From positions 1,116,056 to 1,180,055 of the forward strand of contig KB445800.1 of the NCBI GenBank assembly GCA_000320605.2: a stretch of 64,000 bases of DNA. Direction: 5' to 3'. The notes below the pieces were generated by a model. It was given only the letters and a program-made list of their open reading frames with translations, searched no databases and was not told where the DNA came from. Both the position numbers and the translations under genes were made by a program. Origin of the DNA: Gelatoporia subvermispora B (taxonomy: Eukaryota > Basidiomycota > Agaricomycetes > Polyporales > Gelatoporiaceae). Position 1 is the first letter of the stretch; the number at the start of each line of letters is the position of its first letter. Positions 41,951 to 54,186 of the stretch are shown piece after piece.

Positions 41951-44777
41951 ATGAGCGTGCCGAACTTAGCCGCCCGGTCCCCGAGTGGTGCTCTCCCTGC
42001 GGACCCTCCTCACCGCAAATCCACCACTCTCGTCTCGTTTTCTACCTCCTCCTCGTCGTTGTCGCTCGCGCCCCCGCCGATGGCCGCTGCATCCTCCAGC
42101 AGGCCGCGCATGCCTGCACGGGGCCCCTCCGACGTTTTCAAGCCCCGCTTTCCTCTAGACCCCTTCGCCAGCGCTCGCCCGGGCCTGGGCGAGCCGTACT
42201 TTGTGCAGGTCGATAGCCTCCTCTCGCTCGCGTCTACCGCGCAGCTCCGCCGCTATGTCATACTCGTTTTTGGAGGTGCGTACGCTGTTTCTAGTGTCGT
42301 GCGGGGTCGTGCGGGGTAGGGGTGGGGGCGCTGGAGGGGCACGCGGAAGGGAAGTCTGGGGACACATGTGCCGCGGTGCTGCATGACCCGGCATCAGCCT
42401 GGTAGCCAACTGTTGCAGTTTCTATCCCGGACGGCAGTCACCACGCTGTTCGATGAGCCGCCTTCGTTCCACCCGCCATGCTCACCGCTGCAAGTCGTCG
42501 GTGCGATGCGCGGGCACTCGTCAGCATCGTTGGGGCCTGCGCCCTATGACGTGCTTTTGCGTGTCCGGCATCCTCGGACTGGGCTGCGCTCAGGGTCAAG
42601 GCTCTGCCTCACACACTGGGCACCTCCTGAACGGCGAGCAGTGCACGCACAGTCCAGAGACCAACGACGCTGGCGAGTAGAACTGGTCAGCCATTGCGGT
42701 CCACTTTGGGGCGTAGATGACCCTTTGCGGCCGCTGATCATGGTCGCGTCCGGATGGCATCCCTGTTCGCACCCTAGCGCCACCGGTGTGCGCAGCAATC
42801 AGCAGGTGTCCATCAGTATGGACGGTACGCCGCTGTAATTGCGTTGCGTGCGTGTCCATGCGCGGTCCCGACCGTAATTGCAAGCGCACCGTGCCTGCTA
42901 GCAGAAGTCGCGTTCTATTTCAGACGACCTATTTTTATCTACCGGTCTAACATTGTCCAACGTGCATCTGCTGACACTCATTTCTTATTTTTGTTGTAGT
43001 TCCAACTGCGCAGGAACTACTCCCGCTGCTTCACTCGCGGCACCTCGCGCACTCGCTGGTCATCCTTGCGACACATCAGCCACCTGATGTCCCGCCACTC
43101 ATCCTCCCCGCTCTCCGGATTCTCCGGCTCGCATCACCGCTCGCCATCGAAGATTCTGGCGCCGTTCGGTTTGTAAACGTGTTGGAATGGGCGGAGCGCG
43201 TTGCCCGCTTGTGGCGCGCAAGCCCCGCCGCCGGCATCATCGAACTCGCAGAACAGAGCGACCGGTCCGGGATGGGCGAGCTCGCGCCGCCGGCGACTTC
43301 TCGCTTCCGCCAGTCACATAGTACGCCGGTCTCACCAGGCGGGTCCTCCACATCTGTCCACATTGCGTCCGACCAGGCGACGTCTTCCCCGCTCTCTATA
43401 CCCTCATCTCCCCGCACGTCGACGTATGTCCGGCCGCGTTCGCAGTCGTCGAACAAGCTACTTGGGCGCCCGCGCGGACCCTCGCTCCCGCCTCCAGATC
43501 CCTCACAGCGTGCCTTTGATGCGCTCATCAACTTTCTCCCTGCAGGCATTCCGGACAAGGCACTGCTCAAACAGACCATACTCGTGACGACAATCTCCCG
43601 TCCGTTCCTCGCCGCCGCCACCCCGCGCCCAGCATGCTCGACTGCTTCGTCGTACCTGATGACAAGTTCGCTCTCGCGCCAAACGTCCAGGGAGCGATCT
43701 CCGCGTCGATCGGTCTTTGGTGCGCTCTCAATCGGCAGCAGCCGGTCGTCCGTGTACCTCCCCGCAACGTCGCCGGCAGCCGTGCGCGAGACAGGCAGCG
43801 TATCATCCCTGACCTCCTCGCCGCCCTTGCCCGTGCCTGAAGGCGCTGCACATCTCGTACACTTGCTCCCGCCCTCGTTTAGCGAGCGCCCGTCACGCAC
43901 GCATGCAGCCGCCCGCCAAAAGCTCGTCGAGAGCATCGAAGCATTCCTCCTGTCGTTCGCATACCCCACGCCGCTGTCCCTGGAGGGCATCAAAGGCGCC
44001 GCTATGGACATGGGCGGCGGCATGGCCCGCGGGCGGCCGTACCTCATGCCCGCGACGACCTTCGGCGAGCCTGTGAGCGGCGTGACTGTCGGCCCGGTCG
44101 CAGACGGACATGGCGGCGAGTGGACCGTCGCCGATGTCCTGCTCTGCAGCGCGCTCGACCGCGAGGACGAGCCTGCGAGCGGCCCGGGCAAGGCCCCCGC
44201 GCGCCAGGGCATCGCCGCCGCGATGCGCCCACGTCGCGCCTGGATCGCGGGCTCAGCCAACGTCATGCTCGTCCCTGCGCCGACACCCTCTTCCTTGCCA
44301 GAGTCCTTCTTCACCCCGCCGGCCCCCGCGCATATGCCCTCCCTGCCCTCGCCGCGCGAGGAGCCGTTCTCACCCCGCCGCGCGAGCGGCCCGCTGCAGG
44401 GCTCGCCGAACCTCGCCGCGCAGCAGCCCCGCCCCGAGTCGCACCCGCCGCTGCAGGTCCCGCCGCGCGCGCAGGAGAAGCCGAAGGGCCGGAGGCTGAG
44501 CAGGAACTTCCCCGGGCGCGCGGGGCAGCGCGAGAAGGACGCGGCGTGCAAGCCGAGCGCGACGGGCCTCCCGACGCCGCCGGATTCGGACGAGGGCAGC
44601 GCGGTCGAGTTTGAGAGCGTGTCGGAGCCCGCGCCTGCGCTCGTGCCCGTGCGGGCGTCGGTGGAGAAGATTGTGCCAACGCAGACGGTGGAGATCGTGG
44701 AGAAGGCGAGCACGGTGGGCGCGCCGGGCGGGCGGAAGGTCCGCTGGAGGTTTTGGAAGGTGAGGACCCGCGCGTGA
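41951..44777 (+). CDS. Large uncharacterised Ser/Pro-rich protein
   Basis: No family recognised. Exon 1 starts at ATG 41951 and codes about 108 residues ending RRYVILVFG. A 724 bp intron (42276-42999; GTGCGT...TTGTAG, phase 1) joins to VPTAQELLPLLHSRHLAHSL, and exon 2 runs to TGA 44777. Conserved-looking ordered parts are the join region (LVILATHQPPDVPPLILPAL, VRFVNVLEWAERVARLW) and a centre with QRAFDALINFLPAGIPDKAL, LVESIEAFLLSFAYPTPLSL and EWTVADVLLCSALD. The rest is disordered Ser/Pro/Arg-rich sequence, ending with GRKVRWRFWKVRTRA. Third codon positions of exon 2 are extremely G+C-rich, which also opens long antisense ORFs. There are no membrane segments; a cytoplasmic or nuclear scaffold is a guess only. 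Confidence 0.75.
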
Positions 44778-45504
44778 GTCCCTGGACGCTGGTTTCGGCC
44801 GAGGGGACGACGCGACACGAAACGACTTTTGACGAACGACGACCGACGCCGCGCGGACGGCGGAAAAATCTACCTGCATGCATTCTTGGACAACGGAACA
44901 TGGACCCTCGACATATGGCTCGGCGCGCACGCGCTTTTTAATATTTAGTGCTCCGCTTCTTGGCTCGAGACGACTGCGGAGCGCGGCGGGCGGAGGTGCC
45001 GCTTGCCGTTGTGTGGTCGCTATCTCCAGTACCTGACCTTTACGCTCGTTGCTCTGACCTGCCTGATCTCCCTCATGCATCCATGCATATTGCAATTCAT
45101 AGGACTTGTTAGCGTCGTACCCACTTTGTACAGTACCATGAGAATTAGATGTTCATTTGCTTTACGCACGAAGAATATATGCAGACTTTGATGTACGATT
45201 TCGGTACTTTTGCGGTGTGCATGGCGATGAACAAGGGCGATTGCTGCGAATATTTGCCTTGTGATGAAAGCTCAATTTTACTGAAGTTAGTGGCGTCGAT
45301 GCACAAGACGATCAAGGACAAAGCAGAAAGTCGCGTACGTTGTGGCCACAAACGCGTCTCGCGCAAGTTCCACGGCAAAAGCCGGACGTAACGTTCTGGC
45401 GTTCAACAAGTCTACGCACCACACCATCCTCATCGCCAGCTCGTTTTCGACGCTGCTACTGTCGAGCGCACACACTACACGCGAAGAGACGAGCGAGTTG
45501 GAAG
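44778..45504. other. Intergenic, no gene seen
   Basis: Holds the 3' flank of the previous gene and the promoter side of the nucleoporin gene. ORFs at 45.15-45.4 kb on both strands overlap and lack motifs. Confidence 0.5.
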
Positions 45505-48196
45505 ATGGATGTTGTAAGTGAATGGCCACAGAGCTCGGCGGACGGCGTTGCTGACGGTGCGGGTGGCAGGACGTCTCGAGAGACGTGGTGGAGAGCTGGT
45601 TCGCTCGGTTCGACACCGCACCACACTCATTCATCTGGAGGGACCCGAGGGCGTTTGCGGTGGAACGTCGCCGCGCGACGCTCGCGGATGTACTGATTTT
45701 CGATATCCTGCTCTCCACTGGCGGCATCCCACACCCGGACAGCTTGTATCCGCCACAGGACGTCGACGGGCTTCATCGCCTTCTCGACGCGATAGCAGGC
45801 ACGACTTACGACGCGCTGAAGAAGGACTGTCTAGTCTATTTCCTGCTGAAGTGGCATCAAGACGGACGCGAGGATAGATTTAGAGATGACAGGTGTATCC
45901 CACCGCAGTTTGTGGCCCTGGCAGACGCGTACTGGTATCTGGACTCGGGGATCAACATAGCAGTGCGTTTCAAAATTTCTTTCGTGTGCAACGTGTCCGA
46001 CTTAACTCCCCCCAGCGCGCTGTCTCTCTGCTCGCAGACGCGCGTCTGAACAGGGACTACGCGTCGAAGATCATCCAAATACTGTCCGTGGAGAACGACT
46101 CGAAGCTCGTCCGGAAATACGTGAGGACAGCGAAGCCGCTCCTGACAGAACCCGACGACATCGACGCTTGGACAATAGCACTCGCAGAATCCAAGATGAT
46201 GGACGCGTGGCTGTATCAAAGGACGTTCTCGGAGACGAGCGAGATGCGGGAGCGGCTGATCCTGAGACTTCTGGATTGGTGTCTGACGCGTGAGTATCAA
46301 TTTTTCTCCATACTGATTGTTCTGACATCCCAGGTTGTAGCAAAACCGCGCCCGGGTGCTCTGAAAGAACTAGCGGCGTTCCCCTTCTCGGAGTTCGAGC
46401 AATCGCTTGTTCAGGCGTATGCTATCAACCCTCCGGCGTACATTCCCTCTGCTTCTATCCCCGCCATCCAGGACCTTGTCTGCCTCAGGCTTATTCAGAG
46501 CGGTCAATTCGCAGCCGCCGTCAAGCTCGACCGGCAACTATCACTTGTGCCTGGGCGGGCAGCTCTTGAAAGCCACCGGGCCGTGCAGGAGCGTAAGCAG
46601 TTGATGGAGGATATCATGGCTGCGATGCCGTCGGCCGAGAAGCAGTTGCTCGAGATTGAGCTAGAGGAGCTCGCTCAGGGCAAGGGCGTCCGCGCTGCCG
46701 GATCTTGGGCTCCGGCTAGAACTAATACAGCGGATCTCAGTATGTCCTGGGAGAGCGTCCGGGCTCCGCTTGCGAACGCCGACGGCAAGTCTCCCTCTCC
46801 GACGAAGCCTGCGTCTGCCTTTGCAGAATCCCCACAAGTCCCCTTGTCGCAGCGATCCGGCGCGCCACGCTTTGGCGGCCCACCACCGACTCCGGCGACC
46901 TCCCTGTTACCCGAGGACGAGATGTTCCCGCCCATCTCAACCTCCACACAAAACACGCCCGCCCAGCCTATCTCGTCTATCTCGGCTGCAACATCCTCTG
47001 GCGCGACCCTTTCGCGCGGGCCATTGTTCTCTTCTGTTTCTGCAGGACCCACTCCAAGTACTCCGATATCGAACGGACCATTGTTTACGTCCATCTCTGC
47101 TGTGAAACCTTCTGCCGGTGGTGGCGCCGTCTCAGGTGGTTCACTGTTCCCATTGATATCACCTGCCAAGTCCCCAGGCACACAGCTATTCTCCTCAATG
47201 TCAGCTGTAAAGTCATCAAACAACACTCCTGTCGCTGGACCTTCCTTCTCTGCCGCTGGTCGTAATTCGACGAGGCAGTCTCGCAAGAGTCCGGGTGGTG
47301 GTTCACTTTTCGAAACTGTTGGCAGTGCCAATTCAGTGCCAAATGCGTTCTACACGCCCCCGGTCTCTGCAGGTACGAAACGCCCTCTGGAGCAAGATGT
47401 CTCTCGCCGTCCCCGATCGACCCCTACGCGCAGCTCCCCCGAGAAAGTCGTTTCGCCCCCTTCTGCCCATCCTACCGCTGCAAATGGCGACGAAGACGTC
47501 GAAATGCACGAAGATGAGGAAGAGACTCACGAGGCTTCACATGCACCAGCAGACACGTCACGGAAAGAGGCCTCGCCACAACACGAGGAACCTACTTCGG
47601 CCTCGGCACACTTCGCGCGATCCGTGTTTTCGCCGGGTGCGCCGGATACCAGCATCTCTAGCACGTCCAGCAAGCCGCGTCTCTCGCACATTTCGACTGG
47701 CTCGAGGACCAGGTCCCAAGTTCTGCCGGGTGCATTCGCGACGGACTCGGACGGTGATGAGTCAGAGTCACCTGTGCGGCGCCGCAGTGCCCGCCACGAG
47801 TCGCATCGCCCGCCACGCACGCCGTCACCACCTCCGCGCGCACGCCGCGAAACGCGTGAGACGCGTTCTGCGCGCGCGCAGAAGATTAAGAAGGAGCCGG
47901 ATTTGAAACGCAGCTTCCCCGGCTCGCTCATGGGTGAGGAGGACGAGGAAGAGGATGTCGTCGCGCCGTTGCCGACGTCGGCTGCAGTGCGCCGCTCTGC
48001 GCGCAAGCCCAGGGCAACGAGGGATGCCGTGCCGGAGTCCCGGATACCGAAGCGTCGCTCGTCGAGGCTGTCAGTGGTCTCGTCTGCGGGATCTGGAGAC
48101 GAGCCTGAGTCACCGAGACCTGCGGCGAAGACGAGAAAAACTACTCGTACAGCTTCCGGCACGGCGAAGAGTGGGGCACGAAAGAAGCGTACCTGA
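45505..48196 (+). CDS. ELYS-type nuclear pore protein
   Basis: Fungal protein with the ELYS domain, a nuclear-pore and chromatin-linked nucleoporin. The start at ATG 45505 is a 9-nt exon (MDV); the intron to about 45571 joins DVSRDVVESWFARFDTAPHS. The ELYS domain follows: DVLIFDILLSTGGIPHPDSL, YDALKKDCLVYFLLKWHQDG, PPQFVALADAYWYLDSG; an intron (about 45963-46015); then AVSLLADARLNRDYASKIIQ, VRKYVRTAKPLLTE, LAAFPFSEFEQSLVQAYAIN and VCLRLIQSGQFAAAVKLDRQ (to about residue 320). Another short intron near 46290-46340 gives LTPKPRPGALKEL. The C-terminal half is Ser/Pro-rich with repeated LFxxxSA motifs, an acidic patch (DEDVEMHEDEEE), and basic AT-hook-like RKPRATRD and PKRRSSRLS motifs suited to chromatin. 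Stop TGA 48194-48196. Confidence 0.88.
47010..47330 (+). repeat. Degenerate LFxxxSA motif repeats in the ELYS-type protein
   Basis: In-frame motifs GPLFSSVSA, GPLFTSISA, GSLFPLISP, TQLFSSMSA, and a more diverged GSLFETVGS, spaced about 15-40 residues apart in a disordered Ser/Pro linker. Confidence 0.7.
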
Positions 48197-48336
48197 TGCT
48201 GGGCTCGTAGTATTTGGTGATGTCATTTGTAGGGTATCTATCTCCAACTAACTCTACGTATCTGCGTTCGTAAGAACAGTATGTCTATGCCGACTCGGAA
48301 CCTGCCCATTGCCCGAGCACGCAACTTCGCCGTGCG

Positions 48337-50505
48337 TCATACAGGCACAATGTAGGCGGTGGATCGCTTGCTAGCTTCGATCCCTGTCTTCTCTTCATCA
48401 CTTCCCTGGCTTGCGCCTTTCGCGGAACCGACTCGTTCCCATACTCTATCTAGCAGCTCATCGAAGCCGTCTTCCTCCACTACCTCGCGAGCTGCGTTCA
48501 AGAGTAACTCCGACTCGGGCAGGACGTCATGAAACACCTATGAAGCTTTAACCATTTGCACACTTGATGTAGACAGTAGACGTCAACGTGGAACAACAGC
48601 ACGTACATTGATCGCGACAATGTTGGACTGATCCAGCCCTTGAATGGAACGTGTCAATTTCCTTTGCATTCCAGTCATGAGAAGGCATGACGACGTACTT
48701 TCCAGAAAGTCGGCGCGGGTCATGATTTGTCGGCAAACATACTGGATCGCAGCGGAGAAGCGTCAGCTAGGCACCGTCGACACATCAAGCAGCTCACGTA
48801 TGATATCGACGGTAGTGGGAGCATGCTTTCGTCGCTGCTCCATACACCAGACTCCACGGCTTCCAGTCGCTGCTTTTCGGCATCCCGCCGCATGCGCACG
48901 AACTCTTGCAGCAAGACCCACGAATGGACACTCCACTTCTGGTCTTCTAGCGCTCCGCCGTCGCACTCCGGGATCAGCCCTATGAGTGTCAGCAGCCATG
49001 CCTTCTCCGCTTGCACGAGGCGATGCGCCATGCCCAGCATGTCTGCTGCATGGGCGACCTTGTTGAGATGGGCCAGCCGTCCGCCCATCAGGGCGATGAC
49101 CTGACTGAGCTCGTGTGACTCTGGTATTATCCGTTTTACGGCTTGACGAAGGCGTACAATTGCCTGTGCAGCTTCGGTGCTATTCAAGTCCCACACAGAC
49201 AATACCTATTCTCAATGTCATTTATGTACTTGATCTGAGTGAATGACTTCTACGCACGTGCATCCTGCTCGCGGTTCTGTCTATGGGTTCCGTGAGAATT
49301 GACTCCAGATAGGTTATATGAAGAAGACGACCCACGCATATGCAGGAACGGCCAGAAGTCATCGCTGATTGCAAACAGGTAAGCATAACAGTAGATCCCG
49401 CAAAGTGTTCACTACCATACGTGCTGAAGACAACGGTCAATATTCCTGACAATAAGTTTCAGCAGTCTTGAATATCGAAATTCCATCTAGGATTCCTACT
49501 GCTCGCAGCCCACAGTTCCGCCCGCTGCTGTATTTGGGTAAGGAGACGCTGACTATCTTTGACATTCTTGCAGAGCTGTATGTTACTTAGTACCAGAACA
49601 AGAGGGCGATTCTTCCTTTGTGAATATCGTAGCGCTACAATCTCCAGCTTGTTGAGAGCTACACATCCTCAATTAACGGCTGGATATTGCTCAATCCAGA
49701 CAAACCCCACCTCGTTCAATATCTAAACCTGGTCCACCTAGATTCGAGTATCAATGAGTACCGCATCAGTCGGTGAAGAAGCTGTATACCGTCTCGGGGA
49801 GGTCTTCTCTGGAAAACAATTGTCTGTGAATCTTCGAAATACTGAAAGTTCAGGGCTTTGCCCAAACGCATGCGAAATATCTCCAGATCCGGATGCATTT
49901 CGCAGACTGTGACGCCGTCTCCTCGTACGTTCTGCATCGCATTCAGAATCATCGAAGTTTTCCCTGATCCCTGTTGGTGTCGTAAGTTACATGATTCCGT
50001 TTGCTAAGACGCTAAAGATTCTTAGGTGTAGTGTTTACCTTCGGCCCGAGTAGCATGAAGTACAGCCCTGGCTCCTTGCCTTGGATGATGCGATCGATAT
50101 ATTCCTGCTCCTTACGCCGCATATGTTTTGTCCAAGGAAATTCTGCACTATCTGAAAAAGCTTGAGACAACCTCCGAACATCGTCCTTCCTTGCATAATG
50201 TGCCCGATCGAAAGCAGCATCATATCCCGGCGCGAATGCGCGTTCGATCTGAGAAGAGGGCATCCCGTTTCAGAGCGATCCAGTGTTGTTCACAAGCCCC
50301 CCGCGTACCTTATTGAGGACATTTCTGCCATACCACGCGAAGTATGCGGCCCCGCTAAGGAATACTGGCAGGCATTTTTACGTCAGCTTTTGCCAACGCG
50401 ACCTCGGGCATTTGACTGGCACTTACCGATCACAATGCCTATGGCAGTAGTAATTATAGCCTCGACAAGGTTCGAGAGGATTTGCCCTCCTCCTCCAAAC
50501 GACAT
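48337..50505 (-). CDS. Membrane-anchored AAA-type P-loop ATPase
   Basis: Multi-exon ATPase. The likely ATG is 50505-50503. An N-terminal hydrophobic segment (LVEAIITTAIGIVI) is followed by AAYFAWYGRNVL, so it is probably membrane-tethered. Then come IERAFAPGYDAAFDRAHYAR and YIDRIIQGKEPGLYFMLLGP; splicing (about 49972-50038) makes Walker A GPKGSGKTSMI. Next are MHPDLEIFRMRLGKALNFQY, GGPGLDIERALNKLEIVALR, Walker B-like RPLVLVLSNIQ, LLTQIQQRAELWAAS and GILTVVFSTYGSEHF. The C-terminal helical part has IVRLRQAVKRIIPESHELSQ, VIALMGGRLAHLNKVAHAAD and VFHDVLPESELLLNAAREVV, ending AYIVPV at TGA 48337. The exact join after the first exon does not keep frame in my reading, so the start is provisional. 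The family looks like fungal proteins annotated only as P-loop NTPases; substrate unknown. Confidence 0.75.
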
Positions 50506-50751
50506 GGCTGAGAGCAAGATACAAGTTCTCACTTAGCGAGTTCTTTCGTATCCGTGTTATGCCGGTAGTTCAAGATCTTCGGAGATGGAAAATACCAAAG
50601 ATGGAACAGCCCTTCTCAAGCTAACAGACGCCCACTATCCTTCGGCGTTTGCTATCAGGCGCTTGAGCAAAACGGCTAGCGGAGTGGGCGTCTAATACGC
50701 TGGGCAATCCGAGTTCGGAACGCTGTACAGAGCTGGAGGTATAGCCTAACG

Positions 50752-51589
50752 ATGGCGTCGAGCTCAGACAACTCAGTCTCCTCTCTGCTAGCTGGAGCCG
50801 ATGTGGGGAACCTGTACACTTCGATAGACAAGAACAAGTGAGCGAGCATCTCTATGCTGCATGGGTCGATCGTGACTGTAACGGTCGCGGGTGAAGCGTG
50901 CATGGCCTGAACTTGACTGTCCCCGAAGATGCGCAGGCGATCATCAAACCTTGGAATGAGCGGGACGACACTTCGACTTCAGCGCGGTCAAATGTTGACG
51001 ACCAGGTGCGGGCGGGAGCTCAGCCATGTTCACCGCGTCTAACCGCTGTGCGGCAGGTTATCATACATGTCCCTTTCACGCAGAATGTACGCGTCAAGTC
51101 GATATTATTGAAGCTAGGTAGCGTTCTAGGACTGATCCCGTCACCGTTTGCTCATCATATTAGGCAGAGGCGAAATGACGCCGCGACATCTGCGAATCTA
51201 CGCGAATCACACGAACATCGTCGACTTTGGCGAGGCTGAGGAGTTCACACCAAATCTAAACATCAACCTCCTCGAAGGTGAGGTTGGCGTAATGGAATAC
51301 CCCATGCGTAGTGCATCATTCGCGAACGTGCATTCGTTGTCGCTATTCTTCGTGCGTCCATGCTCTCTTGTGATGTCCAGTGCCCCGACTCACGTACATG
51401 CCATTTCAGAGCGATGCAGTAGGCGGCGAGTCTTTGCAGATATACTACATTGGCTTCAGGGGGGATAGCAGAGTCCAGCGCAAGGAAGGCACTCAGAAAC
51501 TAGAGATCCCGGCGGCTAATGCCGCTGACGCGTCCCTCACGGATCGTATAACAGAGAAAGCCGGCGGACAGCAGACGACAGCTAGATAG
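50752..51589 (+). CDS. PITH-domain protein
   Basis: Proteasome-interacting thioredoxin-type (PITH) domain protein without the thioredoxin part. The ATG at 50752 gives MASSSDNSVSSLLAGADVGN, then LYTSIDKN. Four introns restore one frame: to VHGLNLTVPEDAQAIIKPWN (from about 50886), to VIIHVPFTQNVRVKSILLKL (from about 51057), to GRGEMTPRHLRIYANHTNIV (from about 51165), and after SASFANVHSLSLFF to SDAVGGESLQIYYIGFRG. The motifs RIYANHTNIVDFGEAEE and YYIGFRGD are diagnostic. Stop TAG 51587-51589. It is divergent from the AAA-type ATPase gene with 246 bp between start codons, so a shared promoter is likely. Confidence 0.88.
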
Positions 51590-51728
51590 CAGCAGTTGGG
51601 GTATTGGATTGTTGACTCTACAATATACACATGGGATAGATGTACATTGACTTTGGTGTTTCCGGTTGCCCTCCCAATAGGTCACGATGATTGGGTACGG
51701 AACCCGCGCCGAGTCTATGTATGGTTGT

Positions 51729-53785
51729 TCAGTCCGGTCGACGGGGGGCATTGGGGACTAAAGCCCACAACACAGCCATGAGGCTCATCATAGAGACCAG
51801 CCTATCGAGACGCCACATCAGCTTGTTAGCTCGAGCGTCTCGCCCCAAGCTGAAGTACTCACAGAGGCTGGAGACTCTTGATACCTTCCTTTGATGCCAA
51901 GATACCCGTTATGAACGGCAGGAAGGCAGAGCCTGCCTGACCAAACCCTGCAATCCAGCCAATAGCGCCGGTAAGTAGCCAGGGTGGTAGGATGCGCCCG
52001 GAGTGATTCATGGCTATGGGGTAGATGGGGCCCAGGAGCATGCCAACGAAAGACACTGCCACAGCGCCTCCAATCAGTGACGGTACCAGCCAAATGACAA
52101 GCTCCAATCTGCCCAATCAAGCCGAGTCAAAGGAGCGCTAAGGTTTGAGTTGGGTACTCACCCTGTTGCGAGGATAGCGTATAGGAAAATCACACGGCGC
52201 TCGCCGATCTAAGAAGATGCGTCAGAGCCATAAACTCGGGGGCTATGCGTGATTACCATCTTATTCAACCACAACAGACCAACGCGACCCAAGGTAAGGC
52301 CTGGAGGAGAGGTCAACGGGATCATACGAGTAATCGTCACGGACACACTCACCACCGAAGAATCCTGCGGAAATGTACCCCGAAGACGGGCCACCGTGTC
52401 GCACATCAATGACAAATGTTACGATCCAACCTGTTGCAGTGTATATCGTGTCAATACACGGTACCTCCAAGGATCAAGCACTCAGAATCCACACCTCCGA
52501 TTGTGACTTCGACACCGACGTAAATCAGAATAAAGAACGCCAAATAGTGCACCGCACGCATGCGGAATATCTGCTTGTATTTGTTATCTTCGTTGGTTGA
52601 ATTTGACTTTTCCGACGGAGGCTGTCCAATCTCGGCCAGACTCTCTTTTCGAGGATGGGTCAATGACGCATAGGCCGCGATAATCACTTATGGCGCACCA
52701 TCTAGGTCCTTTCCACGGAAGACCACTATCAGTGAAATGGTATCCAGAAGAGCTACGCCCAGTGATGTGAGATAGTGGAAAGACCAGCGAGGGCGTTGGG
52801 AGAATTGCGTCGCTACTAGTGGTGAAGACAGAGCACCAAGGCCTGATAGAATTTCGAGTGAATAGGGATAAGTGACATTGCACTTGCTCGTAAAATATAT
52901 ACCGTAGACTGCGTGAAGAATACCCATCTTCGTCGACGGGCTGTCGGTCAGACTTGCTACGTATCCATTTGCACCGGCATCCTGTAGCAAGCTTCAGGGG
53001 AATCCGACAGACCGGAAGACGGAGATCCCTTACTTGTAATGCGATACCGAAGCCATTTATCGCGTACGCTATTACGAATACCGGGAACGGTGGTGCAGGC
53101 GCCTCAAGTGCATATGCTACACACTGGGCAATCGACCCTGCATAAAAGGCGGTGTTTACCCTGCTCATATGATGTCAAGGAAACAGCCGGAACCTAACAC
53201 CATAACCTGTTGCGTTTCTATGAGTGGTGCAGCTTGAAGCCTTGGATTTCGTGGCTTACTTTTCCGAGTCCAAAGCGGTCGGTCAAAGCCACGTTAGCGG
53301 CCGCACCAGCTACGAAACCCTGCATGGTTGCTGAGAGCTCGTGAGGGCATGCAAGGTCATTTAGCACGTACTACACAGTTGGACACAAATATGAGCGAGA
53401 CAACAGCAAAGCCAACCTAGCAAAACGTCAAACATGTCTGAAGGCAGCGTGTAGCCTATATTGTAGTTCGTACATGATATACACTCTGCATTCGCGGTAG
53501 TAGCGGACCCGTTGAACCATCGTTCCACCCAGCAAGGAATAGAGCCCCGCACATAGCAGCAAATTGTAAATGTGCCTTGAGCTTGAGCGACCTAGGCTTG
53601 TCCTGGGACAGTTCAGCTGTAGCTAGAGTAGGGCTTGGTGTCTCCTTCGTCGACTCCGCCTCTCCCATTTCGACCATCTCGATGTCGTTGGCCCTTTCTT
53701 TCGACGTCCGTGGAGGCGTTGATGGCTCCGGAGGGTGCGGCGAGCGCGCTCGGATGGAGCCCGAAGAAATGCCGCTCATATCCAT
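51729..53785 (-). CDS. MFS transporter, copy 1
   Basis: Major facilitator superfamily permease resembling the fungal BSC6/fucose-permease group; substrate unknown. The ATG is 53785-53783 (MDMSGISSGSIRARSPHP), in a polar N-tail of about 80 residues. TM1 is LQFAAMCGALFLAGWNDGST, then GPLLPRMQSVYHV, whose GWNDGSTGPLLP is typical. Many short introns follow. Recognisable later parts are FPVFVIAYAINGFGIALQ, DAGANGYVASLTDSPSTKMG, ILHAVYG, PRWSFHYLTSLGVALLD, LELVIWLVPSLIGGAVAVSF, GPIYPIAMNHSGRILPPWLL and GAIGWIAGFGQAGSAFLPFI. The last exon reads LVSMMSLMAVLWALVPNAPR and ends at TGA 51731-51729. No break was found. It is paralogous to 58514-60524 on the other side of SEC24. Confidence 0.88.
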
Positions 53786-54186
53786 GGTAGAATAGTCCGC
53801 TTCCACTCCCAAGGTTCAGCAATCCGAGGAGTAAGATTTGGGAGCATCTGTGAGAAGGAGGTGGGATTCCTTTCGTCTTCCCCCGCATTACCGAGCGCTT
53901 GGCATGAACGCATGGAATAGACGCGCGATATTGCCAGACCTTCCGGTTATCCTCCATTCTCGACCTCTCCCCTCAGTCGAACGTAGTTTTCCTGCATTTC
54001 AGTATCAGTGTCGACAACGCGAGGATCAAGCACTGCGGTAGACCTATCAAGGATCCCTCTGATATCTTAGCCATCTGAGTGACGTGTCTGCCACGCCCAG
54101 CGCTAGTTGTGTATCCGTCACCAGCTCAAGTTTCTACTCAAAGTCGACCTTCACCTTCACTCGTACAATCCGCTAGTCGTCGCGCA
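53786..54186. other. Divergent promoter between MFS copy 1 and SEC24
   Basis: 401 bp between start codons on opposite strands. No clear TATA box. Confidence 0.5.

Noticed and set aside
43076..44818. Long antisense ORF (580 codons, minus strand)
   Set aside because: It mirrors exon 2 of the plus-strand gene, whose extreme third-position GC removes antisense stops. The plus-strand reading joins by a clean intron to exon 1; the antisense one has no such partner or motif.
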